The notes under the pieces are model-generated. The model searched no databases. It was not told where the DNA came from and saw nothing but the letters and a program-made list of their open reading frames with translations. DNA of 64,000 nucleotides, from contig JBPOJA010000009.1 of the NCBI GenBank assembly GCA_052034085.1, forward strand, positions 40,680-104,679. The letters are read 5' to 3'. Shown here in pieces: positions 52,158 to 60,387 of this stretch. A program made the position numbers and the translations under genes. The DNA comes from UBA1426 sp052034085. Its GTDB lineage: Bacteria > Bacillota > Clostridia > Peptostreptococcales > Anaerovoracaceae. The first letter of the stretch is position 1. Each line of letters opens with the position of its first letter.

Positions 52158-54114
52158 ACATGTACCTGTCTTTCCTGCGTTTTTTTCTCAAATAAGACAA
52201 AACAGCAATCAGGGCAATTATCAACAGGATAAGCCCATACACTGTGAGACTTATTCGGTTTGGATGTTTAAGCAGGGAAACCGGATCTTTGTCTTTGACA
52301 ATAATTTTATTTCCATGTGTTTCCGAATAGTAGTTCGGAACCTGCGGGACACCTTTTTTTTGTCTGAATGATTCCATATATCTGGCAATCGCAACCCATT
52401 CTTTGAGCTCACCGTCCTGATCATAGATGATATGTTGTTCAAAATCTTCAATGGGCACACCGTTTTTATCTTTGGGTACTATTTGTAAAAGGCCAAAGGA
52501 TTTGCTGCCTACGACAGAAAGCATCTGCGCCGAATAAAGCCCGGCTGCGACTCTGTAAAGTTTATGGTCATCTATTTCTGATTCTTCGCCTTCTCTGTTA
52601 ACAAATTTTACATCTGTAACTTTGTTGAAAATCAGGCGGTATGGGTTGAGGGTGTAGCGCAAGCCCGCAACATAGAGCTGGGCTGCAGGCATCAGCGGAG
52701 ATACAGACGCATCCACTTCTGCTATAGTTTTGATTTCTTTACCGGTTAAATAAACTGTCAGCAGCGGGTAACCCGGCACCCTGTCCGGGCCTATGCCCAG
52801 TGAGCTTACATTGAAAATATCTGATACAGATACTTTTCCTTCAATAAAAGAACCTCTTATGGTGCCGTTAGGGGAAATAGCTATCGTCACAGGTTCATAA
52901 TCTGCCCCTTCAGCCTGCTCTATGGCAAAGATATAGGCATCGCCGATAAGGTTGCCTATGGTTTCTTCCTGAAGGCCGCTGCCCAGCTGGGAAAAGTCAG
53001 TCAAGTCAAAGGGGGCGTAAGCTATCGTCTGGTCAAAATCCCAGCCGAACCTAGACAGGTATTCCTCGTTGACAAGTTCCTTATAACCTTCTATGAGTTC
53101 GCTGATTTCGGGGTCAGGTTCAAGGCTGTCATCTATAGGTCTGAGTTTGTAATCGCCGAGTTTCCATTGCAGGCTGCCGTCATCGGCTTTTTCCGGCAGC
53201 AATTTAATGATACCAAGGTTTTCCCCGTAGTTGCCGCAAGATCCGATGATTGTATTTCCGACAATGATCGGATCGGGCAGCCTTGAGTGGGTATGTCCGC
53301 TTATTATCACATCAATTTCCGGTACTTTTTTTGCCAGGATTTCATCCTCGGATTTGGATTTCTTCACATCGGTTCCCGAATGAGACAGGCAGACAATCAG
53401 GTCAACTTGCTCCTTGTCTTTAAGTATGCTGACGATTTCTTTTGAGCGCGTTACAATATCCTCAAAGCCCACAACAGACATGGGAGCATTGGAATCGGCA
53501 TCTTTCCCCAGGAGCCCAAACACACCAATGCGATAGCCTTTTCTGACAAAAACACCGTAATCCTTTACTCCATACGCGTTCATTGCCATATTCAGGTTTC
53601 TGAGCTCCGGAATTATGACACCCTTATCATCTTTATGAAAAATCATATTTGCCGCAAAAATTTCCGGAAGGGGATCCATGCTTTCCTTAGCTGCCATCAG
53701 GGAATCCGCCAGCCCGTCGGGCCTGAAATCGAACTCATGATTGCCTAAAGTTGTAGCATCGTAACCCATCTTTCCCATTATTCTGAGCTGTGGGGAACTG
53801 GTTGCGAATATGGTCTGAAACAGGCTGCCCATGGAAAAATCGCCGCCGTCAAGCAGCAAGAGCTCCGGGTCCTTTTCCCTCTCTTCCACTATGGCAGTAT
53901 ATAACCTTGCATAGCCGCCCAAACTGGTTGTAGTATCAGAAATTACAGCTTCCGGATAAAAATGGTCATGCATATCGTGTGTAAACAGGATAGTCAAAGC
54001 TCCGCTCCCACCCGCAACAGGCAGGGAATCTCCGAATGCTGATGGCCGGGCTAGCCCGGTAAATATTACGATAAATATTATAATATATGTCAGTAATCTG
54101 GATTTTCTTTTCAT
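52147..54114 (-). CDS. 5'-nucleotidase/2',3'-cyclic phosphodiesterase family protein
   Basis: Cell-surface metallophosphoesterase, 655 residues. Signal peptide or anchor at 1-30, the metallophosphatase domain starting LFTHDMHDHFYPE with DGGDFSMGS, TLGNHEFDF and SGHTHSRLPDP, the 5_nucleotid_C substrate domain in the second half (GNLIGDAYIFAIEQAEG), and a C-terminal membrane span (YGLILLIIALIAVLSYL) with a basic stop-transfer. The typical GNHEFD set is intact. The ATG at 54114 with GGAG 7 bp upstream is preferred to 54216. It probably releases nucleosides outside the cell, which would feed the BMP-ABC system at 27985. Confidence 0.9.
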   Translation of the reverse strand: MKRKSRLLTYIIIFIVIFTGLARPSAFGDSLPVAGGSGALTILFTHDMHDHFYPEAVISDTTTSLGGYARLYTAIVEEREKDPELLLLDGGDFSMGSLFQTIFATSSPQLRIMGKMGYDATTLGNHEFDFRPDGLADSLMAAKESMDPLPEIFAANMIFHKDDKGVIIPELRNLNMAMNAYGVKDYGVFVRKGYRIGVFGLLGKDADSNAPMSVVGFEDIVTRSKEIVSILKDKEQVDLIVCLSHSGTDVKKSKSEDEILAKKVPEIDVIISGHTHSRLPDPIIVGNTIIGSCGNYGENLGIIKLLPEKADDGSLQWKLGDYKLRPIDDSLEPDPEISELIEGYKELVNEEYLSRFGWDFDQTIAYAPFDLTDFSQLGSGLQEETIGNLIGDAYIFAIEQAEGADYEPVTIAISPNGTIRGSFIEGKVSVSDIFNVSSLGIGPDRVPGYPLLTVYLTGKEIKTIAEVDASVSPLMPAAQLYVAGLRYTLNPYRLIFNKVTDVKFVNREGEESEIDDHKLYRVAAGLYSAQMLSVVGSKSFGLLQIVPKDKNGVPIEDFEQHIIYDQDGELKEWVAIARYMESFRQKKGVPQVPNYYSETHGNKIIVKDKDPVSLLKHPNRISLTVYGLILLIIALIAVLSYLRKKRRKDRYMFRQ

Positions 54115-54237
54115 TCTTCGGCTCCGTTTGCAAACTGTATTTGGAGAAATCAGATCTGGTTTGTTTAATACTACAGGAAAATGATAAAAAATGCAATTCA
54201 GCAGTGTTAAGCGCACATTAACGGGTATCTACAAAAA

Positions 54238-54909
54238 ATGGAAAGTAATTTACCGGCAAGAGTAATAGAATTGTACGGAGACAGGTGGGAGTTTTTTTCT
54301 GAACTCCTGTTCCAGCATCTTCTGATTACTGTGATATCCGTAAGTATAGTAACCGTTGTGGGGCTGACTGCAGGTATATTTATGACCAGGAGCCGCTTAC
54401 TGGCTTCACTTTTGTTGCGGGTAACCAGTTTTTTATATACTATTCCGTCCATCGCCCTCTTTGGGGTACTGGTATCTGTTACGGGCATAGGAATGAAGAG
54501 TGCGATTATTGCCATTGTTTTGTATGGGCTGCTTCCTATGATAAGGAGTACATATACCGGTCTTCTGGAAGTTGACAGGGAAATAGTTGAATCCGCCGTA
54601 GGTATGGGAAGCACATCAAGGCAACTTCTTTTCAGAATAAAACTGCCTCTTGCCCTGCCTGTGATTTTCAGCGGTTTTCGCACCATGGTTGTCATGGTCA
54701 TATCTTTGGGAGGTATCGCCTCATTTATAGGCGCAGGAGGTCTGGGAAGGGCCATATGGCGTGGAATTTCAACAAACTATCCGGAGATGACCATAGCCGG
54801 CAGTCTTATGATAGCTGTTCTTGCAATAGGAACAGATTTAATTTTTGAGTCATTGGAAAAACATTTGAGAAAGCGTTATCTGGGAACAAAGGAGAATGAA
54901 AATGTTTAA
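54238..54909 (+). CDS. osmoprotectant/choline ABC transporter permease (OpuCB/OpuBB-like)
   Basis: Inner-membrane permease, 223 residues, five to six spans. The EAA loop is ESAVGMGSTSRQLLFRIKLPLALPVI, typical of the glycine betaine/carnitine/choline group, and FIGAGGLGRAIWRGI follows. There is only one permease gene where OpuC of Bacillus has two, so it probably forms a homodimer. Ribosome site is weak. It overlaps the binding-protein gene by 8 bp. Confidence 0.88.
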   Translation: MESNLPARVIELYGDRWEFFSELLFQHLLITVISVSIVTVVGLTAGIFMTRSRLLASLLLRVTSFLYTIPSIALFGVLVSVTGIGMKSAIIAIVLYGLLPMIRSTYTGLLEVDREIVESAVGMGSTSRQLLFRIKLPLALPVIFSGFRTMVVMVISLGGIASFIGAGGLGRAIWRGISTNYPEMTIAGSLMIAVLAIGTDLIFESLEKHLRKRYLGTKENENV

Positions 54910-55804
54910 AAATAAAAGGAAATTGCTTATTTTGACCGGGATGCTGATAATGGTGCTGATTTTTGGGGCAGCATGTGGCAAAAGTGATGATAAAATTGTG
55001 ATTGCCAGCAAACCTGTTACCGAACAGTTTATCCTGGCGGAAATGCTAACCATATTAATCGAGAAAGAAACCGGTTTAGAAGTAGAACAACAGCTGGGAA
55101 TCGGGGGTGGCACCTCCAATATTCATCCCGCACTTATCAAAGGGGATATAGATATGTATCCGGAATATACGGGAACCGGCTGGCTTTTTGTTCTGAAGGA
55201 ATCCCTGATCAGGAACCCGGAGGAGCTTTATCAGTCCGTAAAAACGGCTTATGATGAAGAATTTGATGTTCACTGGTCGGGACTTTACGGCTTCAACAAT
55301 ACATATGGCATTGCAGTTACAAAAGAAGCCGCCGAAAAGTATGATTTAAAGACCATAAGTGACTTGGGCAGAGCATCTTCTGAACTTGTCTTTGCAGCCA
55401 ATCCGGACTTTCTCGAAAGAGAAGACGGCTTTGTGGGTCTGGTTGAAGAATATGGTCTGGACTTTAAGGACATAAAAGAAATTGACATCGGCCTAAGGTA
55501 CGAAGCTATTAACAGCGGGGAGGTTGACGTTATTACTGTATTCTCTACCGATGCCAGATTGCTTGAACAGGATGCGGTGATACTGGAAGATGACAAGCTC
55601 TTCTTTGCATCATATTATGCAGCTACACTGATCAGAAACGATACCCTTAAGAAGCACCCGGAACTTGAAGCAGTACTGGAAAAGCTTACCGGCAACATCA
55701 GCAATGAAGAGATGATAGCCATGAATTACAGGGTGGAGATAGAAAAAGCCGACCCCAGGGATGTGGCAAATGATTTTCTCAGGGAGAAGGGCCTGCTTAA
55801 ATGA
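54902..55804 (+). CDS. osmoprotectant-binding lipoprotein (OpuCC/OsmF-like)
   Basis: Extracellular lipoprotein, 300 residues. The signal peptide ends FGAAC, then the OpuAC/QAT fold starts IVIASKPVTEQFILAEML, a hallmark of the choline/betaine branch, with MYPEYTGTGW and DLGRASSELVFAANPDF. The ATG at 54902 has AAAGGAG 8 bp upstream; the ATG at 54896 is too close to it. Compatible solutes such as glycine betaine or choline are likely; the ligand is not certain. Confidence 0.9.
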   Translation: MFKNKRKLLILTGMLIMVLIFGAACGKSDDKIVIASKPVTEQFILAEMLTILIEKETGLEVEQQLGIGGGTSNIHPALIKGDIDMYPEYTGTGWLFVLKESLIRNPEELYQSVKTAYDEEFDVHWSGLYGFNNTYGIAVTKEAAEKYDLKTISDLGRASSELVFAANPDFLEREDGFVGLVEEYGLDFKDIKEIDIGLRYEAINSGEVDVITVFSTDARLLEQDAVILEDDKLFFASYYAATLIRNDTLKKHPELEAVLEKLTGNISNEEMIAMNYRVEIEKADPRDVANDFLREKGLLK

Positions 55805-56580
55805 TAGTCGAATTTCAAAAAGTATCAAAAGCATATAACCCCGGCGAATCAGTCATCAAAGACCTGGACTTCCAGGTGGAAGAAGAAGAATTTGTTGTAC
55901 TGCTGGGAGAATCCGGCTGTGGCAAAACCACAATTCTAAAAATGATTAATGGTATGGTGCCCTTTGATACAGGATATATCAAGGTGAAAGGCAAATTTCT
56001 CAGCCAGTGGGATATAGTCCAGCTCAGAAGGGAAATAGGCTATGTTATTCAGCATATAGGACTTTTCCCCCATATGAAAATTTGTGAAAATATCAGCTAT
56101 GTGCTGAGCCTGCAGGGGGTGGGCAAAGAAGAGAGGCGTAAAAGGGCAAAAGAGCTGATTACGCTAGTGGGTCTGCCCGAAAGTTACCTTGATCGCTATC
56201 CCGCCCAGCTTTCGGGAGGACAGAAACAAAGGGTGGGTGTGGCGAGAGCTTTGGCTGCAAACCCCGATGTAATCCTCATGGACGAACCCTTCGGTGCAGT
56301 GGATGAGCGGACCAGGAGCCAGCTTCAGGATGAATTGCTGGCCATACACAGGGAACTGAAGAAAACAATAATTTTCGTAACTCACGATATACACGAAGCA
56401 ATTAAACTGGGGACGAGGATTGTGCTTCTGAATGAAGGAAAAATAATTCAGGAGGGTACCAGAGAGGATTTAGTTTTAAATCCCAAAGGCGAATATGTCA
56501 GATCTTTCTTTGGAACAAAAGGTTACTCTGCCTTGCTTACGGAAAAAGAAATTATGGAAGCTTTTGCAAAAAGCATTTGA
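55801..56580 (+). CDS. osmoprotectant ABC transporter ATP-binding protein (OpuCA-like)
   Basis: ABC ATPase, 259 residues, Walker A GESGCGKTT, signature QLSGGQKQRVGVARA and Walker B ILMDEPFGAVD. The CBS pair that senses ionic strength in OpuA/OpuC ATPases is missing; the protein ends soon after the nucleotide domain. It overlaps the binding-protein gene by 4 bp. Gene order permease-binding protein-ATPase differs from the usual ATPase-first order. Confidence 0.9.
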   Translation: MIVEFQKVSKAYNPGESVIKDLDFQVEEEEFVVLLGESGCGKTTILKMINGMVPFDTGYIKVKGKFLSQWDIVQLRREIGYVIQHIGLFPHMKICENISYVLSLQGVGKEERRKRAKELITLVGLPESYLDRYPAQLSGGQKQRVGVARALAANPDVILMDEPFGAVDERTRSQLQDELLAIHRELKKTIIFVTHDIHEAIKLGTRIVLLNEGKIIQEGTREDLVLNPKGEYVRSFFGTKGYSALLTEKEIMEAFAKSI

Positions 56581-56599
56581 CACAAGAAGGATGTTGTGT

Positions 56600-56733
56600 T
56601 ACCTTCTTAGAGTACAGTAAGCAGAAGTTATCCGCTTCTCACCCCGCGCCTTGCGGCAGCGGTGGTTAATAGGAAAGATTACCGGAAAACGGTGCGATTT
56701 TTAGCGGATACTTCTTGAGTATCCGCTTTATTT
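56600..56733 (+). promoter_or_regulatory. L20-type ribosomal protein leader with terminator
   Basis: The leader of infC-rpmI-rplT holds a terminator AGCGGATACT (56703-56712) and AGTATCCGCT (56718-56727) followed by TTTATTTAATT, and an upstream strand TTATCCGCT (56628-56636) that could pair with AGCGGATA and form an antiterminator. The GC-rich middle (CCGCGCCTTGCGGCAGCGG) would be the L20-binding part. This is the arrangement of L20 autoregulation in Bacillota; the 5' end is not fixed. Confidence 0.75.
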
Positions 56734-56748
56734 AATTGGGAGGTGCTA

Positions 56749-57267
56749 ATTATCAACAGAGGAAATCAGATCAACGAAGAGATTCGGGACAGGGAAGTAC
56801 GTCTCATTGATAGCGATGGATCTCAGTTAGGAATCATGGGTATCGAGGAAGCTTTAAAGCTTTCTGTTGAGAAAGGTCTGGATCTGGTCAACATTGCGCC
56901 GAAAGCCGAACCGCCGGTGTGCAAGATAATGGATTACGGCAAATATCGATATGACCTTCAGAAGAAGGAAAAAGACGCGCGCAAGAAGCAGAAAATTATC
57001 GAGCTCAAGGAGATACGCCTTTCCACTTTCATTGAGGAGCATGACTTGAAAGTCAAGGCAAATCATGCAAACAAGTTTCTCGGTGACGGCGACAAGGTCA
57101 AGGTCAGTCTGCGTTTTCGCGGCAGGGAAAGGGACCATGTGGATGTGGGCCGAAAGGTGATGGACAGATTTGCGGAACTGATAGAGGAAGCAGGAACGGT
57201 GGAAAAAGCTCCTCTTCTGGAAGGAAGAAGCCTGATAATGATTTTAGCACCCAGAACTAATAAATAG
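56749..57267 (+). CDS. infC: translation initiation factor IF-3
   Basis: IF-3 prevents early joining of ribosomal subunits and checks the start codon. The 172 residues have the N-domain QINEEIRDREVRLIDSDGSQ and the C-domain IRLSTFIEEHDLKVK with RGREREH-like loop. The ribosome site GGGAGGTG (56738-56745) covers the GTG at 56743, so that GTG cannot be the start; the next in-frame codons are CTA, ATT and ATC. ATT at 56749 (5 bp after GGAGG) or ATC at 56752 is the likely start. Rare starts let IF-3 repress its own synthesis, as known for E. coli infC. Confidence 0.93.
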   Translation: MINRGNQINEEIRDREVRLIDSDGSQLGIMGIEEALKLSVEKGLDLVNIAPKAEPPVCKIMDYGKYRYDLQKKEKDARKKQKIIELKEIRLSTFIEEHDLKVKANHANKFLGDGDKVKVSLRFRGRERDHVDVGRKVMDRFAELIEEAGTVEKAPLLEGRSLIMILAPRTNK

Positions 57268-57296
57268 AAAACCACGAGTAGCAGGAGGTTATAGAA

Positions 57297-57491
57297 ATGC
57301 CAAAAATGAAATCCCACAGGGGAGCCAGCAAGAGATTTAAAATTACCGGCACAGGTAAGGTTAAGAGACATAAGGCCTATAAGAGCCATATTCTTACCAA
57401 AAAGACAGCAAAGAGAAAAAGAGGACTCAGGCAGGCCACATTGCTGACAAGTGCAGATGAAAAGAGAATGAAGAATGTACTCAACGTATAA
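57297..57491 (+). CDS. rpmI: 50S ribosomal protein L35
   Basis: Basic 64-residue ribosomal protein; family signature MPKMKSHRGASKRFKITGTG followed by KVKRHKAYKSHILTKK and the C-terminal ADEKRMKNVL. Between infC and rplT as in nearly all bacteria. The ATG follows AGGAGG. Expression depends on the upstream L20 leader. Confidence 0.97.
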   Translation: MPKMKSHRGASKRFKITGTGKVKRHKAYKSHILTKKTAKRKRGLRQATLLTSADEKRMKNVLNV

Positions 57492-57508
57492 CTTAGGAGG
57501 TAAGAGAA

Positions 57509-57877
57509 ATGGCAAGAGTTAAAAGAGGAATCAATTCCAGAAAGAGACATAGAAAGATATTGAAACAGGCCAGAGGTTTTTACGGCTTTAAAAGTAAGAA
57601 CTTCAGAATGGCAAACCAGGCCGTGATGCGTTCTCTGAGGTCCGCTTACATCGGCAGGAAGCACAGAAAAAGAGATTTCAGAAAGCTCTGGATCACAAGA
57701 ATCAATGCGGGGGCCAGAATGAACGGCCTTTCCTATAGCAGATTGATGAACGGGCTCAAGCTGTCCGGTATCGATATAAACAGGAAAATGCTCTCAGAGA
57801 TGGCAATCCATGATCCGGCCGGCTTTGCAAAACTGGCGGAAAAAGCTAAAAAAGCCGTGGAAAAAGCCGCGGAATAG
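57509..57877 (+). CDS. rplT: 50S ribosomal protein L20
   Basis: 122-residue ribosomal protein and presumed repressor of its own operon. N-terminal MARVKRGINSRKRHRKILKQ, helical linker and the globular C-terminal part INAGARMNGLSYSRLMNGL are intact. The ATG follows AGGAGGTAAG. A strong terminator follows. Confidence 0.97.
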   Translation: MARVKRGINSRKRHRKILKQARGFYGFKSKNFRMANQAVMRSLRSAYIGRKHRKRDFRKLWITRINAGARMNGLSYSRLMNGLKLSGIDINRKMLSEMAIHDPAGFAKLAEKAKKAVEKAAE

Positions 57878-57909
57878 TCAGAAGATCCTTAATCGGCTTT
57901 GAAATTAAG

Positions 57910-57952
57910 AACCCCTTTTTTTGGGAAAAAGCTCACGAAGAAGGGGTTTTTT
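57910..57952 (+). terminator. terminator after rplT
   Basis: AACCCCTT (57910-57917) pairs with AAGGGGTT (57941-57948), ending in TTTTTT. Confidence 0.85.
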
Positions 57953-57964
57953 AAATGCAATATT

Positions 57965-57994
57965 TTGTTTGAGAAGACTTTCCCATGGTATAAA
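57965..57994 (+). promoter_or_regulatory. candidate promoter of the desulfoferrodoxin operon
   Basis: TTGTTT (57965-57970), 18-bp spacer, TATAAA (57989-57994). The 60-base leader contains no clear dyad. Confidence 0.45.
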
Positions 57995-58054
57995 TAAGTT
58001 AGGCTATTTTTGCTGAAAATATTGTTGTTTGAATAAATGAAAGGAGCAGACTAA

Positions 58055-58438
58055 ATGTGTAATTTGAAGTTTTTGTTCTGCGAGCATTGCGGAAACATTG
58101 TGGATTTAGTTAATGAAGGCGCCGGCACAATGATGTGCTGTGGCGATGAAATGAAAGAAATGGTGGCAAACACCCAGGATGCTTCACTGGAGAAGCACGT
58201 TCCGGTTGTTGAGGTAAATGGAAACACGGTTACGGTAACTGTCGGAAGTGTATTGCATCCCATGCTGCCCGAACACCACATCGCCTGGATTGTAATGGAG
58301 ACCAATCAGGGTGTTCACAGAAAATGTCTGCCTGTCGACGGTGAACCGGTTGCAAAATTTGCCCTCAGCGAAGGCGAGGAATTTGTTGCAGCATATGAGT
58401 TCTGCAATCTTCATGGCCTGTGGAAAAAAGAAGCATAG
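58055..58438 (+). CDS. dfx: desulfoferrodoxin (superoxide reductase)
   Basis: Two-iron superoxide reductase, 127 residues, cytoplasmic. Centre I cysteines are C9, C12, C28 and C29 (FCEHC...MCC); centre II ligands are H48 in EKHVPV, H68 and H74 in HPMLPEHH, and C117 and H120 in CNLH. Reduces superoxide to peroxide without making oxygen, using rubredoxin as donor; the rubredoxin gene is next. ATG follows AAAGGAGC. Full-length 2Fe type. Confidence 0.96.
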   Translation: MCNLKFLFCEHCGNIVDLVNEGAGTMMCCGDEMKEMVANTQDASLEKHVPVVEVNGNTVTVTVGSVLHPMLPEHHIAWIVMETNQGVHRKCLPVDGEPVAKFALSEGEEFVAAYEFCNLHGLWKKEA

Positions 58439-58486
58439 TCAGATAGTATTAAGTTAGATTTTTTATAAATGAAAGGGGAAAAAAGA

Positions 58487-58648
58487 ATGGAAAAATATGT
58501 ATGTGGACCTTGTGGTTATGTTTATGATCCCGAAGTTGGCGATCCCGATAACGGTGTAGAGCCGGGAACAGCATTTGCAGACCTTCCCGAAGATTGGGTC
58601 TGCCCTGTTTGTGGTGCTCCTCAGGATATGTTTTCACCTGAAGAATAG
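58487..58648 (+). CDS. rubredoxin
   Basis: A 53-residue iron protein with ligands C6, C9, C39 and C42 (CGPCG and CPVCG) and the typical YDPEVGDPDNGVEPGTAF core. The ATG follows GAAAGGGG. It probably carries electrons to desulfoferrodoxin. It lies 48 bp after dfx and 29 bp before hcp. Confidence 0.95.
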   Translation: MEKYVCGPCGYVYDPEVGDPDNGVEPGTAFADLPEDWVCPVCGAPQDMFSPEE

Positions 58649-58677
58649 TCCGGTTTTACCGTTACAGGAGGGTATTT

Positions 58678-60309
58678 ATGAGTATGTTTTGCTACCAGTG
58701 CCAGGAGACCGCCAAAGGCAAAGGGTGTGAAATCAGAGGGGTGTGCGGAAAAACCGATGAGGTGGTCAATCTTCAGGATGTTCTGGTTTATTCGCTGAAA
58801 GGCTTGTCAAGAGTGGTTATCAGGGGCAGGGCAGATGTTGCTTCCCTACATGAGGAGAACCATGAGCTGCTCAGAGGTCTTTTCATGACCATCACCAATG
58901 CCAACTTCGACGGCGACGCAATAGCCAGAGAAACCATGAAAATTTTAGCTCTGAGGGATGCATTAAAAGTGAAATTGGGCTATGCAGATCCCCATGACAG
59001 TGTTAATTTTTCAGTGACAAACAAGGAGGAAATGCTGGTTAAGGCTCCTGAAGCAGGTGTTCTGGCTACTGAAAATGAGGATGTTCGTTCATTAAGGGAA
59101 TTAGTTATTTATGGCCTGAAAGGTATGGCCGCTTATGCGGAGCACGCCCTGAATATCGGAGACGAGAGTGTGGCCATATATGAATTTATGTATAAGGCTC
59201 TTGATGCTACTTTGGATGATACCCTTTCCATAGATGATTTAGTGGCTCTTGTGCTGGAAACCGGAAAATTCGGAGTAGAAGCCATGGCCCTGCTGGATGG
59301 AGCAAACACTGGGAAATACGGACATCCGGAGATGACGGAAGTTAATATCGGAGTCAGAAGCAACCCGGCTATTCTGGTCTCTGGCCACGACCTTGTGGAC
59401 TTGGAACAGCTTCTGGAGCAGACCAGAGGCACCGGCGTGGATGTTTACACCCATGGTGAAATGTTGCCTGCCAATTCCTATCCTTTCTTCAAGAAATACG
59501 ATAACCTGGTTGGCAATTACGGAAACTCCTGGTGGATGCAGGTGGATGAATTTGGGCCATTTAACGGGCCAATCCTTTTTACCACCAACTGCATAGTTCC
59601 TCCCAGAAAAGATGAAATCAGGGATCGGATATTCACCACGGGTTCTGCAGGTTTCCCGGGCTGCGTGCACATTGAAGCAGATGAAAATGGAAAGAAGGAT
59701 TTTTCACCTGTCATCGAAATGGCAAAGAAGCTGCCGCCGCCGCAGGAGATTGAAAGCGGGACTGTAATGGGTGGCTTTGCACATAATCAGGTGTTAGCCC
59801 TGGCGGACAAGGTTGTGGATGCCGTTAAATCCGGTGCAATCAAAAAGTTTTTTGTTATGGGTGGCTGCGATGGAAGGATGAAATCCAGAGAATATTATAC
59901 AGAGTTTGCCAAAGCACTCCCTGAAGATACTGTGATACTGACTGCCGGGTGCGCTAAATACCGCTACAATAAACTGGGCCTTGGTGACATCGGTGGAATC
60001 CCCAGGGTTCTTGATGCAGGTCAGTGCAACGACTCATATTCATTGGCGGTAATAGCGCTGAAGCTCAAGGAGGTTTTCGGGCTTGATGATATCAATAAGC
60101 TTCCCATAGCATTCAATATTGCATGGTATGAGCAGAAGGCTGTTATAGTTTTGCTGGGCCTGTTATATCTGGGAGTAAAAAATATTCATCTTGGTCCCAC
60201 GCTGCCGGCATTCCTGTCGCCCAATGTTGCTAAAGTGCTTGTGGAGAAATTCGGAATTGCAGGCATAGGAACAGTTGAAGACGATATTAGGTCATTCATT
60301 GAAAACTGA
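58678..60309 (+). CDS. hcp: hybrid-cluster protein (hydroxylamine reductase)
   Basis: Iron-sulfur enzyme, 543 residues, linked to hydroxylamine and nitric oxide reduction. The N-terminal cluster motif C5, C8, C17, C23 (C-x2-C-x8-C-x5-C) is the class I form of anaerobes, and hybrid-cluster residues are in SGHDL, THGEMLPA, NCIVPP, TGSAGFPG, AGCAKYRY and DAGQCND. No Hcr partner gene is nearby. GGAGGGT precedes the ATG. In an operon with dfx and rubredoxin it points to defence against oxygen and reactive nitrogen. Confidence 0.95.
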   Translation: MSMFCYQCQETAKGKGCEIRGVCGKTDEVVNLQDVLVYSLKGLSRVVIRGRADVASLHEENHELLRGLFMTITNANFDGDAIARETMKILALRDALKVKLGYADPHDSVNFSVTNKEEMLVKAPEAGVLATENEDVRSLRELVIYGLKGMAAYAEHALNIGDESVAIYEFMYKALDATLDDTLSIDDLVALVLETGKFGVEAMALLDGANTGKYGHPEMTEVNIGVRSNPAILVSGHDLVDLEQLLEQTRGTGVDVYTHGEMLPANSYPFFKKYDNLVGNYGNSWWMQVDEFGPFNGPILFTTNCIVPPRKDEIRDRIFTTGSAGFPGCVHIEADENGKKDFSPVIEMAKKLPPPQEIESGTVMGGFAHNQVLALADKVVDAVKSGAIKKFFVMGGCDGRMKSREYYTEFAKALPEDTVILTAGCAKYRYNKLGLGDIGGIPRVLDAGQCNDSYSLAVIALKLKEVFGLDDINKLPIAFNIAWYEQKAVIVLLGLLYLGVKNIHLGPTLPAFLSPNVAKVLVEKFGIAGIGTVEDDIRSFIEN

Positions 60310-60352
60310 CAGGCTGAAAATGCCAAAAATCAATTACAGTAAAAATGATGTG

Positions 60353-60378
60353 AAAACCCGGCATGAATGCCGGGTTTT
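60353..60378. terminator. bidirectional terminator between hcp and fba
   Basis: AAAACCCGGCAT (60353-60364), GA, ATGCCGGGTTTT (60367-60378), with A and T runs on both sides. It serves the convergent hcp and aldolase genes. Confidence 0.9.
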
Positions 60379-60387
60379 ATTTGAGAG

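Noticed and set aside
56743..56745. GTG start for infC
   Set aside because: These bases are part of the GGGAGGTG ribosome binding site, so a ribosome could not use them as start codon.
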